A program made the translations under genes and the position numbers. Positions 47,601-58,038 of a stretch of 64,000 nt of DNA are shown here, piece by piece. A model generated the notes under the pieces. It searched no databases, was not told the origin of the DNA, and worked only from the letters and a program-made list of their open reading frames with translations. Each line of letters opens with the position of its first letter. Position 1 is the stretch's first letter. This DNA comes from Lactuca virosa (Eukaryota; Streptophyta; Magnoliopsida; Asterales; Asteraceae). The stretch spans positions 249,686,321 through 249,750,320 of the forward strand of contig CAKMRJ010005412.1 of NCBI GenBank assembly GCA_928212115.1, given 5' to 3'.

Positions 47601-48457
47601 ATGATACGAAGGTTCGAACTGAGTTTATCACCGTAAATCACGAGGGTTTCGCCAGAGGGAAGGTTGAGGCGAATGGCTTTTTCGAAGCAAAGGATATCAG
47701 CACAATTAGGGCTCAACCAATCCATACCGATAATGACATCGAAACTCTTAATAGATACATGCATAAGATCGATAGGAAAGGAATGATTGCCTAAGGTAAG
47801 AGTACAGCCCATGAATATGTCGTTCGCGCTTTCTTTCTCTCTGTTAGCCATCTCGACGATGAACGGTTCGGTTAAAGGTTGGGATTTACATTTGATTAGA
47901 TGTTTGAATGCATGACTAACAAAACTCCTCTCCGCACCAGAATCGAAAAGAATGCATGCATTAGAGTTGCCAAGGAGGAACGTACCCGTAACAACGGTAG
48001 GATCAAGACCGCTTCCTCCTGGCCCATATGCCAGCACCCTTCCTGCATTGCCACCTGTTGTTGCCTTGGGACAATTCTCTCTTGAAGTGCCCAACCTCTC
48101 CACAGCCATAATAGGCTTGGCCAGCACCCGCCCCAGGAGCTTGATTGGTTGGTTGGATTGGTCCTTTGCAGAATCGAGTTGTGTGTCCCTTCTTGCCACA
48201 GCTGGTGCACGACATCTCCCGGCACTGTCCCTGATGATGATATTTGCACTTGTTGCACAGAGGTAGTTTCCAGCATAGCGACTGGGGTTTGTTGGTAACG
48301 GGGAATGCAGCAGGAGTAGTAGCAGAGAGTAGTAGCAGCGTGGACTGCCACTGTTTGTTGTTCTTGGAGGGCTCCTGAGAGGACTGGCCCCCTTGCGCTT
48401 GTTTCGAATTTTCTTCTTCCCACCACTCTCCTTCTGTGGTGCAGGAGCAACCGTCAC
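44648..48457 (-). pseudogene. Gypsy-2 pol: protease, RT, RNase H, integrase, chromodomain-like end
   Basis: Three open stretches (48457-47561, 47359-45533, 45475-44648) lie in the same frame. From the protease onward only two in-frame TGA codons are seen, at about 47561 and 45533; the second replaces a codon that is Arg in related elements. Protease: LFDSGAERSFVS and VIIGMDWLSPN. RT: SSPWGAPILFVKKKDGSF, CIDYRELNKLT, FSKIDLRSWYH and VIVFIDDILVYS, with an intact catalytic motif. RNase H: VYCDASNQGLG, LTDHKSLQHIF and VVADALSRK. Integrase: MDFITKLPRSPSG, AYHPQTDGQSERT and KSYADKRRKPLEF. The chromodomain-like end is EIMDREVKRTKQSRIPIVKV...FTWECEDSMKQKCPHLFP. Pol copies and integrates the element; the tail can steer integration to chromatin. 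Confidence 0.94.
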
Positions 48458-49072
48458 TCGTCAAGATCGACTCCATGATCGATCAGATTCTGAGCCAGAT
48501 CCTTGGCGCTCTCAAATGTGGTCGGCCTAGCAGCCAAGACATTTCCTTTGGTTGGTTGTGTCAGTCCCCAGATGTACCTCTCGATTTTCTTGCTTCCGGG
48601 GTGACCATTCCCGGACAGAGGAGAGTGCCAGATCACAGAACCTAGCAGGTAGGCAGCGATGTCAGAAACCCTTCATCTTCAAGTTCCAAAGTTCGTGCTC
48701 CAACTTTTGCACTTCGCCCCTCGGGCAGTATTCTGCAAGCATGAGTTCCTTCAGTCTTCCCAACCCATGACATTAGCCACTGGCAGGGTTAGGGTTTTGA
48801 CTCGACCATTCCACCAGGTCAAGGCTGTCGTTGGTGAAGGTGCAGGCGGCGAACTTCACCTTGTTGCTTCGGAACAGGCACCAAATTTCGAAGATGGATT
48901 CGATCTTCTCGAACCATCGAGTCAGAGCGATGACTCCTCCGTTTCCATCGAAGGACTTGGGTTTTGCAGTCATGAAGTCCTTGTAGGAACACTCCTTTTG
49001 ATGTTCCTGACTTCCGTCTTGTCTTTGTGGGTCGGTTCCACCTCCAGCCCCACCAGAGTTTACTTGTGCCAT
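48003..49072 (-). pseudogene. Gypsy-2 gag, frameshifted
   Basis: The start MAQVNSGGAGGGTDPQ at 49072 leads into CSYKDFMTAKPKSFDG, a Gag-domain signature of this gypsy group, then LTRWFEKIESIFEI. The frame is lost near 48773. A second frame (48636-48454) has the Gag end MIWHSPLSGNGHPGSKKIERYIWGL-like region and ...TFESAKDLAQNLID. A third frame carries two zinc knuckles, CTSCGKKGHTTRFC and CYGCGEVGHFKRE, the second lacking its last Cys. At least three frame changes make it non-functional. It flanks the protease, which begins in the same region in another frame. Confidence 0.88.
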
Positions 49073-49748
49073 TGCTGGTTTACAGCGGCGGTAACTGCTG
49101 CCTGGAACATGACGGGGTCGAACTGGGGAGGTGGGGTGGTGGCGGAGTGTTATCCCTTCTGTTGGGTCTTGGTCGAGGAGGCATCTTTTTCTAGAATCAA
49201 TCAGGAAGAAGAGGATGGTAAGTCCTCAAGATATATGAAAAGAGATATATTTCATCCTGATAATAAAAGTGTTCTACCAAGCAATAAACACAGGAAGGTT
49301 ACTAATGCAAGTAAGTTATCGCTTAAGAAAGAAGGGGTAGCAACACTTGGAATGATTCTATATACTGAGTTTGGCTCTAGCTAAAATACTCCTATAGTAT
49401 TTTATGTGAGATGTTTTTGGTAAGTTTTTGGGCTTGCTGTAACACCACAGTCACTCCCAAGCACATGTGGTCATGTCTCAAATGAATATAGTTGATCAGG
49501 CTATATTGACCCTAGACATGATTACATAACTGCCGAGGTTTAACTGCAGTGTCCAACATCCAAATACTTTTGTTTTGTTCTACTTACGACACGGATTCTG
49601 ATACTCAGGTATAATTTTATAAAAATACTTGTATTTCTGAAAGTATACTTTTAGTTTAGAGCGCTTAGGCCCCTTAATATTTATAGTTGTATACCATGTA
49701 AGGTTCGGTATACTTAGTTTGCTATAAACAAGGGATCTGATACCAATC
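49073..49748 (-). other. Gypsy-2 5' leader with primer-binding site
   Basis: No coding frame. Just inside the 5' LTR the minus strand reads TTGGTATCAGATCC, matching the tRNA-Met primer-binding consensus except near its end. Confidence 0.8.
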
Positions 49749-52095
49749 TGTCACACCCTGAAACCAAAATGGCGGAAACGTTCCAGGGTGGAGGACGTCA
49801 TGCGTAGTATCACAACAATTGTATAGCAAGCATAGTAAACACAACCAAACATTGAATACAATATGAAAAAGTGTTTACATCAGTTTAAAACTTGTTTTAA
49901 GAACATCAAAAGTATGTAATCATATAAAAATATAACTCTTATTGCTCCGGCTCTTTAAAATCCAGCAGGTACCTGTCTACTGATTCCCTGAGAATACAAG
50001 CAGTTTTGAAAGAATATCAGCATAAAGCTGTTGAGTTCATAAAAATTTAGTTTTTGTGGAAAAATGTTTCCTGAAATCCTTTTGAAAAGTGTTCCTCAAG
50101 AAAATCCTATATTTTTCTTACGAAAAGTAGTGTTTTAAAAGAGTATATAGCGGTATAAAGTAAACCATCAGTTTTAGAAATGCTAGTGTTCTCCTGGGAA
50201 AATCCTATATTTTCCCTAAAAACGGTTATCTGTACTAGAGGTAGAGTTGCCAGTCTAGAGATTCCTGATTACTATTAGTATTTATAAAAGTAGTTTTATT
50301 ACTCAAAAAAACAGATGAAGATTAGAGTCCGTAGACCAAAATAGTTATACTTGTTTTGTGAGTCGTATAACCATACTTGATATGACCGAGAGACCTTATA
50401 ACGTTCTTCAGGCGTTAAGCTAAATGACATTTGTTCACCACAGGCATGCCTGCCTACTGTAGCTAGCAGTTCTGGTGTGGATTGTCAGTCCCGAATAGAT
50501 CTATTCACAAATCTCATGCTCTCCCTCCAGGAGACTCTGGTTATACAAATGGATTATCACTATACACCTAAGGATACAGTATTGAAGTAGAGCCTCACAA
50601 TTCTGTATAATCTAGTTTACTAGCGAGAAACAGTATAAAACAATGATATCCTTGAAAATGTATTTATATCCTGAGAAAATATATAACATCAAACTAAAGT
50701 TCATAGTTTATATATATTCATTTATGAAATCTGATTAGGTAGAGATGCCTAGAGGGTTATCCCAAACTATACCCGTTATAGTTATTAGAGTTGATATAGA
50801 GCTGCTTTGTAGAAACCTTTGCTGAAAGCTATGAAGTTAATTTCCAAATAGTAGTTTCCCTTATGCTCAACATATTACAAAAGAGAGATAAAATATCCGA
50901 ATATGTTATTAAACGTGGAAATCGTTGGACTGCTTAATAAGTTTAAAACTTAATAAAATACTTTGAGTTTGGCTTGTATTCCCCCCCCCCCCCTGAAAAA
51001 CATTAAAAACACGGAAAATGTAGGGGTATCAACTCACCTCGGGTGATTTGAATGAAGGATCAACACGACACGCTGGATGTTCAAGTGAAGCCTTGAACAC
51101 GATTTGATCCTAAATTATATGCAATGACACATAAAGGAGTCAAATGAAGGTATTTCACCACTATAAGTGATGGAAAACCACTCTAGGGAGACTTGTGAAA
51201 CTATTTGCAACAGTGATTAGGGACCTTGTAGGGTTGAGTGTAGGGGGTGTATGGCCACCTAGAGTGTGTGTGTGGCCATGAGTGTGCGGCTGTACACTCA
51301 TGGAATGAGGTGTCTTCGAAGTGTTCTCAAGGTCCTTACTCACATCCACGAAGTGTTCAAGGTCTATACTCAATTGTAGTGCCAGATAAGGGTCCTAGAG
51401 GTGGGTTTATGGTCCTAGAATGAGTGTATGGTCGCACACAAGAGTGTGCGGTCGCACACTTGGGTGTGCTGCCGCACACTTGGAGTGTGCTGCCGCACAA
51501 GGGTGTGTGCAGTAGTACACCCCTCAAAATGATGCCCAAATTGTTCATTCCAAGGTGCAACAAGGCTAGGAGCATGTCTACATCGATTATGGAAGCTAAA
51601 CTCTCACTTTGGAGGGTGTTTTAAGGGTGTGCGGCCACCTTATGAAGGTGTGCAACCGTACACCTTCATATGATGAAGAACATGATGAAACTTTGATGAT
51701 TAAGGGATTAGATCAATGGGTCCTTCATGTATGTTAAGCTAGGTGATGGAGAACTCACGTTTTTGAGGCCTTGAGAGGGTTTGCGGTTGAAGGAATGAAA
51801 GGAAAGGGGTCTACCCTTTATATAGGGTGGGTGTGCTGCCCAAGAGTGAGTGTGCTGCCAAGGGAGTGGGTGTGCTGCCGCACACCCATGTGTACGGCCG
51901 TACACTCCTCTAAGAGGGTGTATGGCCCGTTTTTCTCACTATGGGGCGTGCTGACTCATTCCTAAACTCAACCTTGGTCAAATTTAAGCTTAGAACACTT
52001 AATTGAACCCTTGAATAGCACCGGAAATCAAGAAAACAAGTTGATTATTGATTGTATTGACTAAGTGTACATGATAGAAGTTCCGGGTTGTTACA
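49749..52095 (-). repeat. Gypsy-2 5' LTR
   Basis: 2347 bp, collinear with the 3' LTR. A C-run near 50982 and several small indels account for the length difference. Confidence 0.93.
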
Positions 52096-52250
52096 ATGAT
52101 ATAGTCAATAACTTGCCAAACCTGTCTACCAAACCTGTGCATAGGAAAAGGAAACCTTCTGAGAGGATATTGAAGCTAAAGTTGAAGAAGATTGTGTATG
52201 AAAAAGATGGTAGTGGTTCCAGTGCTACCAAACATGTCAAGTTGGATTAG

Positions 52251-52874
52251 TTGGGTAGTGATTATGAAAATGGGTGAAGTGGGATGTTAATCACTGGCAT
52301 ATGATGCCTTCTTTTTGTATATCTTTTGTTATTCCTGGTTTTTGCAGCAAACATCCAATTGTCATATGTGTTGCCTTATATGTTGCCTTGATAGGCTTGT
52401 TTGATAGGCTTTTTGGCACAATTGGATGATTGCTACATAAAACATTATGTAATGCACAACCCTTTTCTATGAAATATGGTTTATGGTACTATTATTCGAT
52501 TATAACATCTTACAATAGGTTTGGTTAATTGCATCTTAGGTGTGGATTATAACATATGACATTTGGGTTTTTTATGCTTTATAGCATCATACTTTGGTAT
52601 GGATTAAAACATCTTAATTTTGTATGAATTATATCATCTGAATTGCCCTATGTCATGACATTATTCAATGCATAAACTGCCCTCTATTGATATTATTCAA
52701 TGCATATTATTGAATGCCTAAATTGGGTTACCATTTACAACTTTGCACATACCAAATTAGAAAGACTACAAAAAGGATTACCATTACATTATCATTGCCT
52801 AAATTACAGTGATTCCAGTTCAAAACACAATTGCATTACATTACCAACCACATTGCAAAAGTACAATGCCTAAA
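52251..52874. other. MULE intergenic region between the two convergent genes
   Basis: AT-rich, with repeated 'aacatctta', 'tatgaattatatcat' and 'cctaaattac' words. It should hold the polyadenylation regions of both convergent genes. No coding frame. Confidence 0.6.
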
Positions 52875-53259
52875 TTACATTTTTAGGACAACAATTACAA
52901 GCATTATTGCAATAAACATTAACATCCCTACAACAATCTTCATCACACCCATGAATTCATCTTCTTGCTGGATAGATTTGTTCCCACATTCATCTACTCA
53001 CTTGAAAAACGGCACCTTGAAGACTCTTAGACATTAAAAGGGAGAAAAACTTGTAATCAAAACCCTAAAACCCTGTTAATAGTAATCATTTCAATTTGAC
53101 ACAAAAATTATAAAATACCTTGAAATTAGGGCATCCCCAAAATTTTCTACCAGGGTTATCTGGTGTTCTTGACACTGCTACGTAGCACACATCACCACAA
53201 TAGCATTTAACAAGTTTCGTTATGCGTGAAGTTGCTGAGTTTGAAGACGATGCAGCCAT
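52875..53259 (-). pseudogene. MULE second gene: GRF-type zinc finger with C-terminal membrane segment
   Basis: Exon 1 is 53259-53119 (47 codons, MAASSSNSATSRITKLV...). It contains KCYCGDVCYVAVSRTPDNPG and then RKFWGCPNFK, the Cys-x-Cys-Gly...Gly-Arg-x-Phe...Cys pattern of GRF zinc fingers. An intron 53118-53016 has GT (AAG|GTATTT) and AG (TTCAAG|GTG). Exon 2 is 53015-52875 (46 codons plus stop). It gives VPFFK, then a premature TGA where family members usually have Trp, then VDECGNKSIQQ. It ends in a hydrophobic segment of about 18 residues (VVGMLMFIAIMLVIVVLK). The two exons are exactly in phase. GRF fingers bind single-stranded DNA or RNA in other proteins. The gene is convergent to the transposase and lies next to the right inverted repeat. 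Its role in the element is unknown. Confidence 0.75.
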
Positions 53260-53374
53260 TGGTGCATGAAGATGCTCTGATTAGAGCTACATAAATGAGG
53301 GAGAAGGGCTACGTAAATGAGGGAGGGGGGACGAAAGTCATTGGGATTCCCTTTTTTATAAGGGTATTTCTTTA

Positions 53375-53529
53375 ACAGGTTGGATGTCACCGGATGACCG
53401 GCTCCAAACCTACTAAATGGTGTTTTTGACAAAAAGAGCCCAAATGTTGGGCATTAACGCACCAAAATTCGTCGCGGGGACTAAACCGAACAAATTTTGA
53501 AGACTTAGGGACTTTAATGTCAAAATCCC
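53375..53529 (-). repeat. MULE right terminal inverted repeat
   Basis: It pairs with 38658-38805 and is followed by the TSD TAAATAGTG. Confidence 0.92.
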
Positions 53530-53625
53530 TAAATAGTGGTGTCATGTTCAATTGTAATATACAGAAAAATAAAACACAATCTTCTCCTCTGTTCTCTGGT
53601 TATCATTGATAACATGGTATCAGAG
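53530..53625 (+). repeat. Copia-3 LTR end and primer-binding site
   Basis: After the TSD the LTR continues to GATAACA (53614), and TGGTATCAGAG follows at once (53615-53625). This is the right part of the LTR split by the MULE. Confidence 0.75.
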
Positions 53626-53699
53626 AAGTGTTGGTAATCCTTACAACAATATTGCTCATCATCTACCCATCTCAATCAGCAAGTTGCCATGTATGGATC

Positions 53700-56219
53700 A
53701 ACGGTAGCTTAGGAGTAAACCATGATAACCTCAGCCAATCTTGTAAAAAATGGCCTTAATTCTCAAACCCAAAGCCACAAACAAAACCTCTCTGATAGCC
53801 TTAAAATCAGCCTTAACTTCACTAGCCAAAACTATCCCTTGTGGGCTCGTATGATACGAGTTGCCATAGGGGGGAAATCGAAAGCTCTTTTAATCCATCT
53901 TACCACAAACCCACCATAACCCACTACCGACTACCCACTGATGAAAAATACGAGCAGTGGGAACAAGATGATCTTGTGGTTTTCTCTTGGCTTATCCAGA
54001 ATATTGACCCGGATCTTGCAAGTAATCTTACTGAGTTCCATATAGCAAAAACGTTGTGGGATGCACTCGTGGTTACATATAGTAGTGGTAAGGACAAACT
54101 CTAAACCTTTGATCTCCATGTCAAAGCTAATGAACTCAAGCAACATGGTGTACATTTGGAAGATTTCTGGATAGTATTATAAGGAATTTGGGGAGAAATT
54201 GAAAGAAGAGACTCCAATTCAATAACATGTGCAAAGACATCACCGCGTATAACAAGATAAGAATCGAACAAAAATTATTTCAGTTCTTAAATGCTCTTGA
54301 CCGCAAGTATAACCCAATCAAAAGTGAAATTTTACGAAGGGATCCTCTTCCATCATCCGAAGGTGCCTATGCAGTAGTTAGAAAAGAAACCGTTCACCAG
54401 AATATTCTGGGAGCAACTTCGGCGGAATCTTCATTTCATTAAGGTGTGTCCGTTCCTCTAGTTGCTACTGGACCAACGAGATTGGAGGATTAGAACTCGG
54501 AACAAAGGGACATCGCCAGTGGGCAACGATCTGGATCATCATCTCGGGCGGATAAGTCCCAAATCAAGCGTGATCACTGTGGTATGACTAAACATACCAA
54601 AGAACAAAGTTTTAAGATAGTTGGATACCCAGAATGGTGGAACGATGGACACAAATGGGGAAGAAAAGAAAAAGGGAGGGCATCCACCACCGTGGGTAAT
54701 ATAAACACCGCCAACAGCTACAGTGACTACCAGAAAAACACAATAGGAGATGAGGGATTTGGGGGATTAGCAACAGGTGTAAAAAACGAAGGAGGTGACG
54801 ACGCAGATATAGGGTTTGAGTTTTTTAACTCAAGCTCTAACAATTCCAACCCTTCTACTTTGAAAATTAACACCCTGTCTTCATCCTTTTTAAACCCAAA
54901 ATTTTTCTCCCTAAAATTCTAAAATTGCTAAATTGTGGGGATCCATCGGTATCCTTTTAGGAAAATAAAGGAGAAGATGAAAATTAATTGGGAAAGCAAA
55001 TATTGAGAAAGAATGTGAAAAAAGGGATAATTCAGGATCCTTGACTGTGGTGCTACTGACGCCATGACATTTGAATCCTCAGATTTTATTTCAAAATCCA
55101 AACCTATAAAAACACACATTGAAACTGCAGATGGGGGTATTGTACATGTGAAAAGGGGAGGAACAATTGAAATTTCACATAACAATGAAATTATCAAATT
55201 GTCTTTATAAACCATCTTTATCATATATATTTTTATCAATAAGCCACATTACAAAAGAGTTAAATTGTTGAGTTCTAATGCACCCCACTTTCTGTATCTT
55301 ACAGGAAATCAAGACAAGAATGATCATTGGGCACTGAGCGCCATGGATTGTATTATGTGGACGAGGTGACTCAACAAGGAACTGTGATGTTAGCTCATGG
55401 AAGTATTCATAGAGAAGCTTGGTTATGGCATAGAAGATTGGGGCGTCCTAGTTACTTACACCTTTTATTTCCAAAATATTCCCTTCTAATAAAGAGATTA
55501 AATGTGAAACATGTGTTTTGGCCAAAAGTCACATACATATGTTTAAACCAAATAATAATACTAGGGTTAAGTTTCCGTTTTCACTTTTTCACTATGATGT
55601 ATGGGACCAGAAAAAGCATGTGGTGGGCACAATTATCGATACTTTATTATATTTGTTGATGATTGTACTCGAATGACTTGGATCTACTTCTTAAAACAAA
55701 AATTGGATGTGTTTGAAAAAATCACAATATTTTATACCATGATTCAAAACCAATTCAAAAAGAGTATTCAAATCCTTCGATCTAACAATACGAGAGAATT
55801 CATTAATGAGCCCATGAAACAATTGTGTCAAACAAAGGGAATAATCCACCAAACCTCATGTCCTCACACTCCGGAACAAAATGAGGTGGTCGGACAAAAA
55901 AATTGTATCCTTCTTGAGATAACACGTGCACTTTTGATTGAATCTCAAGTCCCAAAGTCCTTTTGGCCAGAAGCCTTAGCTACAGCCACCTACCTCATTA
56001 ACCGTCTTCCAACCAAATCCCTTAATCTTAAAACTCTCATCCAAACCCTAACTGAATTTACTACACTTCCTCCTCCCCTCACTCTTGAACCAAAGGTCTT
56101 TGGTTGTTAATTTCTTGTCCACATACCAAAAAATAACCAAAGCAAACTCGATCTGTGTACCGAAAAATATGTCTTTGTGGGATATGGAGCCAACCAAAAA
56201 GGATACCGGTGTTATAACT
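53700..56219 (+). pseudogene. Copia-3 gag-pol remnant, truncated before reverse transcriptase
   Basis: Decayed copia frames on the plus strand. Gag: LKISLNFTSQNYPLWARMIRVAI, then EKYEQWEQDDLVVFSWLIQNID. Near 55040 the protease core reads ILDCGATDAMTFESSDF, with DCG instead of DSG or DTG. The pre-integrase region gives HRRLGRPSYLHL. Integrase: FVDDCTRMTWIYFLKQK, RSNNTREFINEP, HQTSCPHTPEQNEV and FWPEALATATYLINRLP. The catalytic 'SDNG' is SNNT and the usual Glu of 'NGVAERKN' is changed (NEVVGQKN), so integrase is dead. Homology ends at 56219 in the Pol hinge, where a gypsy LTR begins. Reverse transcriptase and RNase H are absent. Confidence 0.88.
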
Positions 56220-56719
56220 TGTCACATCTCAAAATTTTTAACAAATTTAAACTTTTCAAAACAACCCATTTACTGATAAAAGTGTTTACAAAAACATTGT
56301 TTCCAAAATATGATTTAATATCAGAGTCTTCCAAGATCCAATCAGTTGTAAAACCAAAGATGTGTACGGCCACGCCTTCGCCTTGCCACGGTCCTCTGAA
56401 GAACCTGAAACCATAAACAAAACTGTAAGCACGAAGCTTAGTGAGCTCCCTCAAAGTACCAACACACACACAAATATCATATACCAATAACACCATGTAT
56501 TGGGTCCACAACTAATAGACTGGATTACCCCTGAGCCCACAGTATGAGTTTGGCTTGCCTATTGGGCCCACAACTCATATCCGGCTTGCTCCTGAGCCCA
56601 CAACATAAGTCTGGCTTACCCTCGGGGCCCACAGCTTATGCCTGGCTTGCTTCCTGAACCAATCAGTCATCGGACTGAAATACCCTCAGTACGAGTCTGG
56701 TATACCACCCGGTCCTCAA

Positions 56720-56985
56720 CTCATATCTGGAATGCACCTGATTCCTCAGTAAGTCAGTATGAGTCTGGCATGCCCTCCTCGACCCTCAACTCATATTTGG
56801 AATGCACCTGAGCCCTTAGTATGAGTCTGGCATGCCTTCCCCGGCCCTCAACTCATATCTGTAATGCACCTGAGCCCTCAGTATGATTCTGACATGCCCT
56901 CCCCGGCCCTCAACTCATATCTGGAATGCACCTGAGCCCTCAGTATAAGTCTGACATGCTCTCTCTGACCCTCAGCTCATATCTG
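56720..56985. repeat. 62-bp tandem repeats in the gypsy LTR fragment
   Basis: Units start at 56720, 56790, 56852, 56914 and 56976 with 'ctcatatctggaatgcacctgagccctcagtatgagtctggcatgcc'-type sequence. Spacings are 70, 62, 62 and 62 bp. The upstream stretch 56510-56720 has related but less regular units. Confidence 0.9.
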
Positions 56986-57872
56986 GGAATGCTCCAAGGT
57001 TTGTTGGCTACAGAATGAAGTAGTACAACCTCAACCCAACACCATGTGTCAACACGTAACAGAGAACAAATATATACAGATAATCATGCAAACAGAATCA
57101 CAAGTACTCCTATAAATATACTAGATTATCATATCAAAAACTACATAATCATGCATGTCTACTCCATACTCAGCATATCAGGATATCAAACCAATGGGCC
57201 GGACTTGGTGCCTTAGACCCGTAAGTATAATGAGGAAAACTCACCTCGCACTGCCGAGTCTCGTAGAAAGAATCTCTGATTGCTGGCCCCTGCGAATCCC
57301 CGTTATCAATCACCAAACATCCATCACTAATCTGTTCCGACCCACACTAAGTGTCCAAAGTAGGGTAAAAGACCTTTTCACCCTCTTCAACTTGGCCCAC
57401 AGCCAAGGCCCAATCCATTAATTCCAAAAGCCCAAATATGACCTAATTTTCCAAATTGGGCCCAAACCCTTTCATGGGCCTTACCCTAAAGCCCAACCTT
57501 TTTTCCTAGTCCAAAACACTTGTACTCAGATGACCAATTAAGAACTCAAATACCCAAGCCAAAAAGAAAGCCCAAACTCGAAGCCCAAAATGCAAAATCC
57601 CACTTGACTGAGTACGCGGGGGCATACTCAGCTGTACGCTAAGCGTACTCGCTATTTGGTTTGTACGTTGCGCGTACAGATTTGTACGCCCATCGTAGTC
57701 ATCCATTAAGCCAAAACCTTCATTAAGCTCTTAATGCTTAAGTCCAACAGTCCAAGCCACAGATCTGAGTCCGAGCAAGTGTCTAGAACCATAAAGTCAG
57801 TGACTTTGTGACTTTGCATGCCCCAAAAGAACCTTGGTTCCTTATTAATAATGGTTTCTCTATTGAACCTCA

Positions 57873-57896
57873 CCATATATATATATATATATATAT
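57873..57896. repeat. (AT)n microsatellite
   Basis: Short AT dinucleotide run. Confidence 0.9.
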
Positions 57897-58038
57897 CATA
57901 ACTCCTAATACAACTCTGTATAAAAAAAATCAAAGCCATTTAAAAGTGTTTCCTTTGTGATTCTTTTGCTTACATGTGTCCGTATATATCTTATTAAAGG
58001 TTGCATCCATATTTTACTTTACAATATATAAAACAAAA

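Larger units (their letters stand above)
42199..52095 (-). mobile_element. Gypsy-2: Ty3/gypsy chromovirus-type element, 9.9 kb
   Basis: Flanked by ATGAT (42194-42198 and 52096-52100). LTRs of about 2.4 kb start TGTCACACCC and end TTGTTACA. The minus strand has gag, protease, reverse transcriptase, RNase H and integrase. Integrase ends with a chromodomain-like tail. A primer-binding site (TTGGTATCAGATCC) follows the 5' LTR, and a polypurine tract (AACGGGGGGATGA) precedes the 3' LTR. The LTRs look about 95% identical by eye. It resembles the Del/Tekay lineage, from memory. Confidence 0.95.
39138..52250 (+). pseudogene. MULE transposase (MURA-like), interrupted by gypsy-2
   Basis: The gene starts MASSEEELNGPF at 39138 and ends KHVKLD-stop at 52250. 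Domains in order: acidic N-terminus; MUDR DNA-binding region (PKLGDIFESAE, CPFRLHAAW, CSRSFMF); transposase core with GLDGCFLKG (first Asp), SIGRDANNQVYPIAWVVV, VIISDQHK (second Asp) and HRQCARHIYANF; SWIM zinc finger CTCGLWDLSGIPCVH; CCHC knuckle CGNCSEFGHNKQSC; and a long acidic tail. Likely introns are 40276-40360, 40819-40926 and 41921-42012, each with GT..AG. Stops interrupt the frame near 39375, 39506, 39727, 39808 and 40105, and the frame shifts near 39550. Gypsy-2 (42199-52095) sits in the last exon, but the exon is still in frame on both sides. MURA cuts and moves the element in the nucleus. Confidence 0.93.
38658..53529 (+). mobile_element. Mutator-like transposon (MULE), 14.9 kb with nested gypsy-2
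   Basis: Flanked by the identical 9-bp duplication TAAATAGTG (38649-38657 and 53530-53538), the length typical of Mutator. The ends read GGGGCTTTTGACATAAAAGTCC and, reverse-complemented, GGGATTTTGACATTAAAGTCC; they stay inverted repeats for about 150 bp. Removing gypsy-2 leaves about 5 kb. It carries a MURA-type transposase gene on the plus strand and a second small gene on the minus strand near the right end. It is inserted within the LTR of copia-3. Confidence 0.95.
56220..57950. mobile_element. Partial gypsy LTR related to gypsy-1
   Basis: It begins TGTCACATCTCAAAATTTT and is collinear with the gypsy-1 LTR. Matches include 'cctgaaacca...gcttagtgag', a tandem-repeat section, 'gggccggacttggtgccttagacccgta' with 'aactcacctcgca', a palindrome cluster and an AAAGTCA-G-TGACTTT palindrome. 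No matching right end or internal coding was found, so it is a fragment or a diverged solo LTR inserted into copia-3 pol. The end is uncertain. Confidence 0.7.

Noticed and set aside
48659..49384. 241-codon plus-strand frame near gypsy-2 gag
   Set aside because: Mostly the antisense strand of gag and leader; no recognisable domain.
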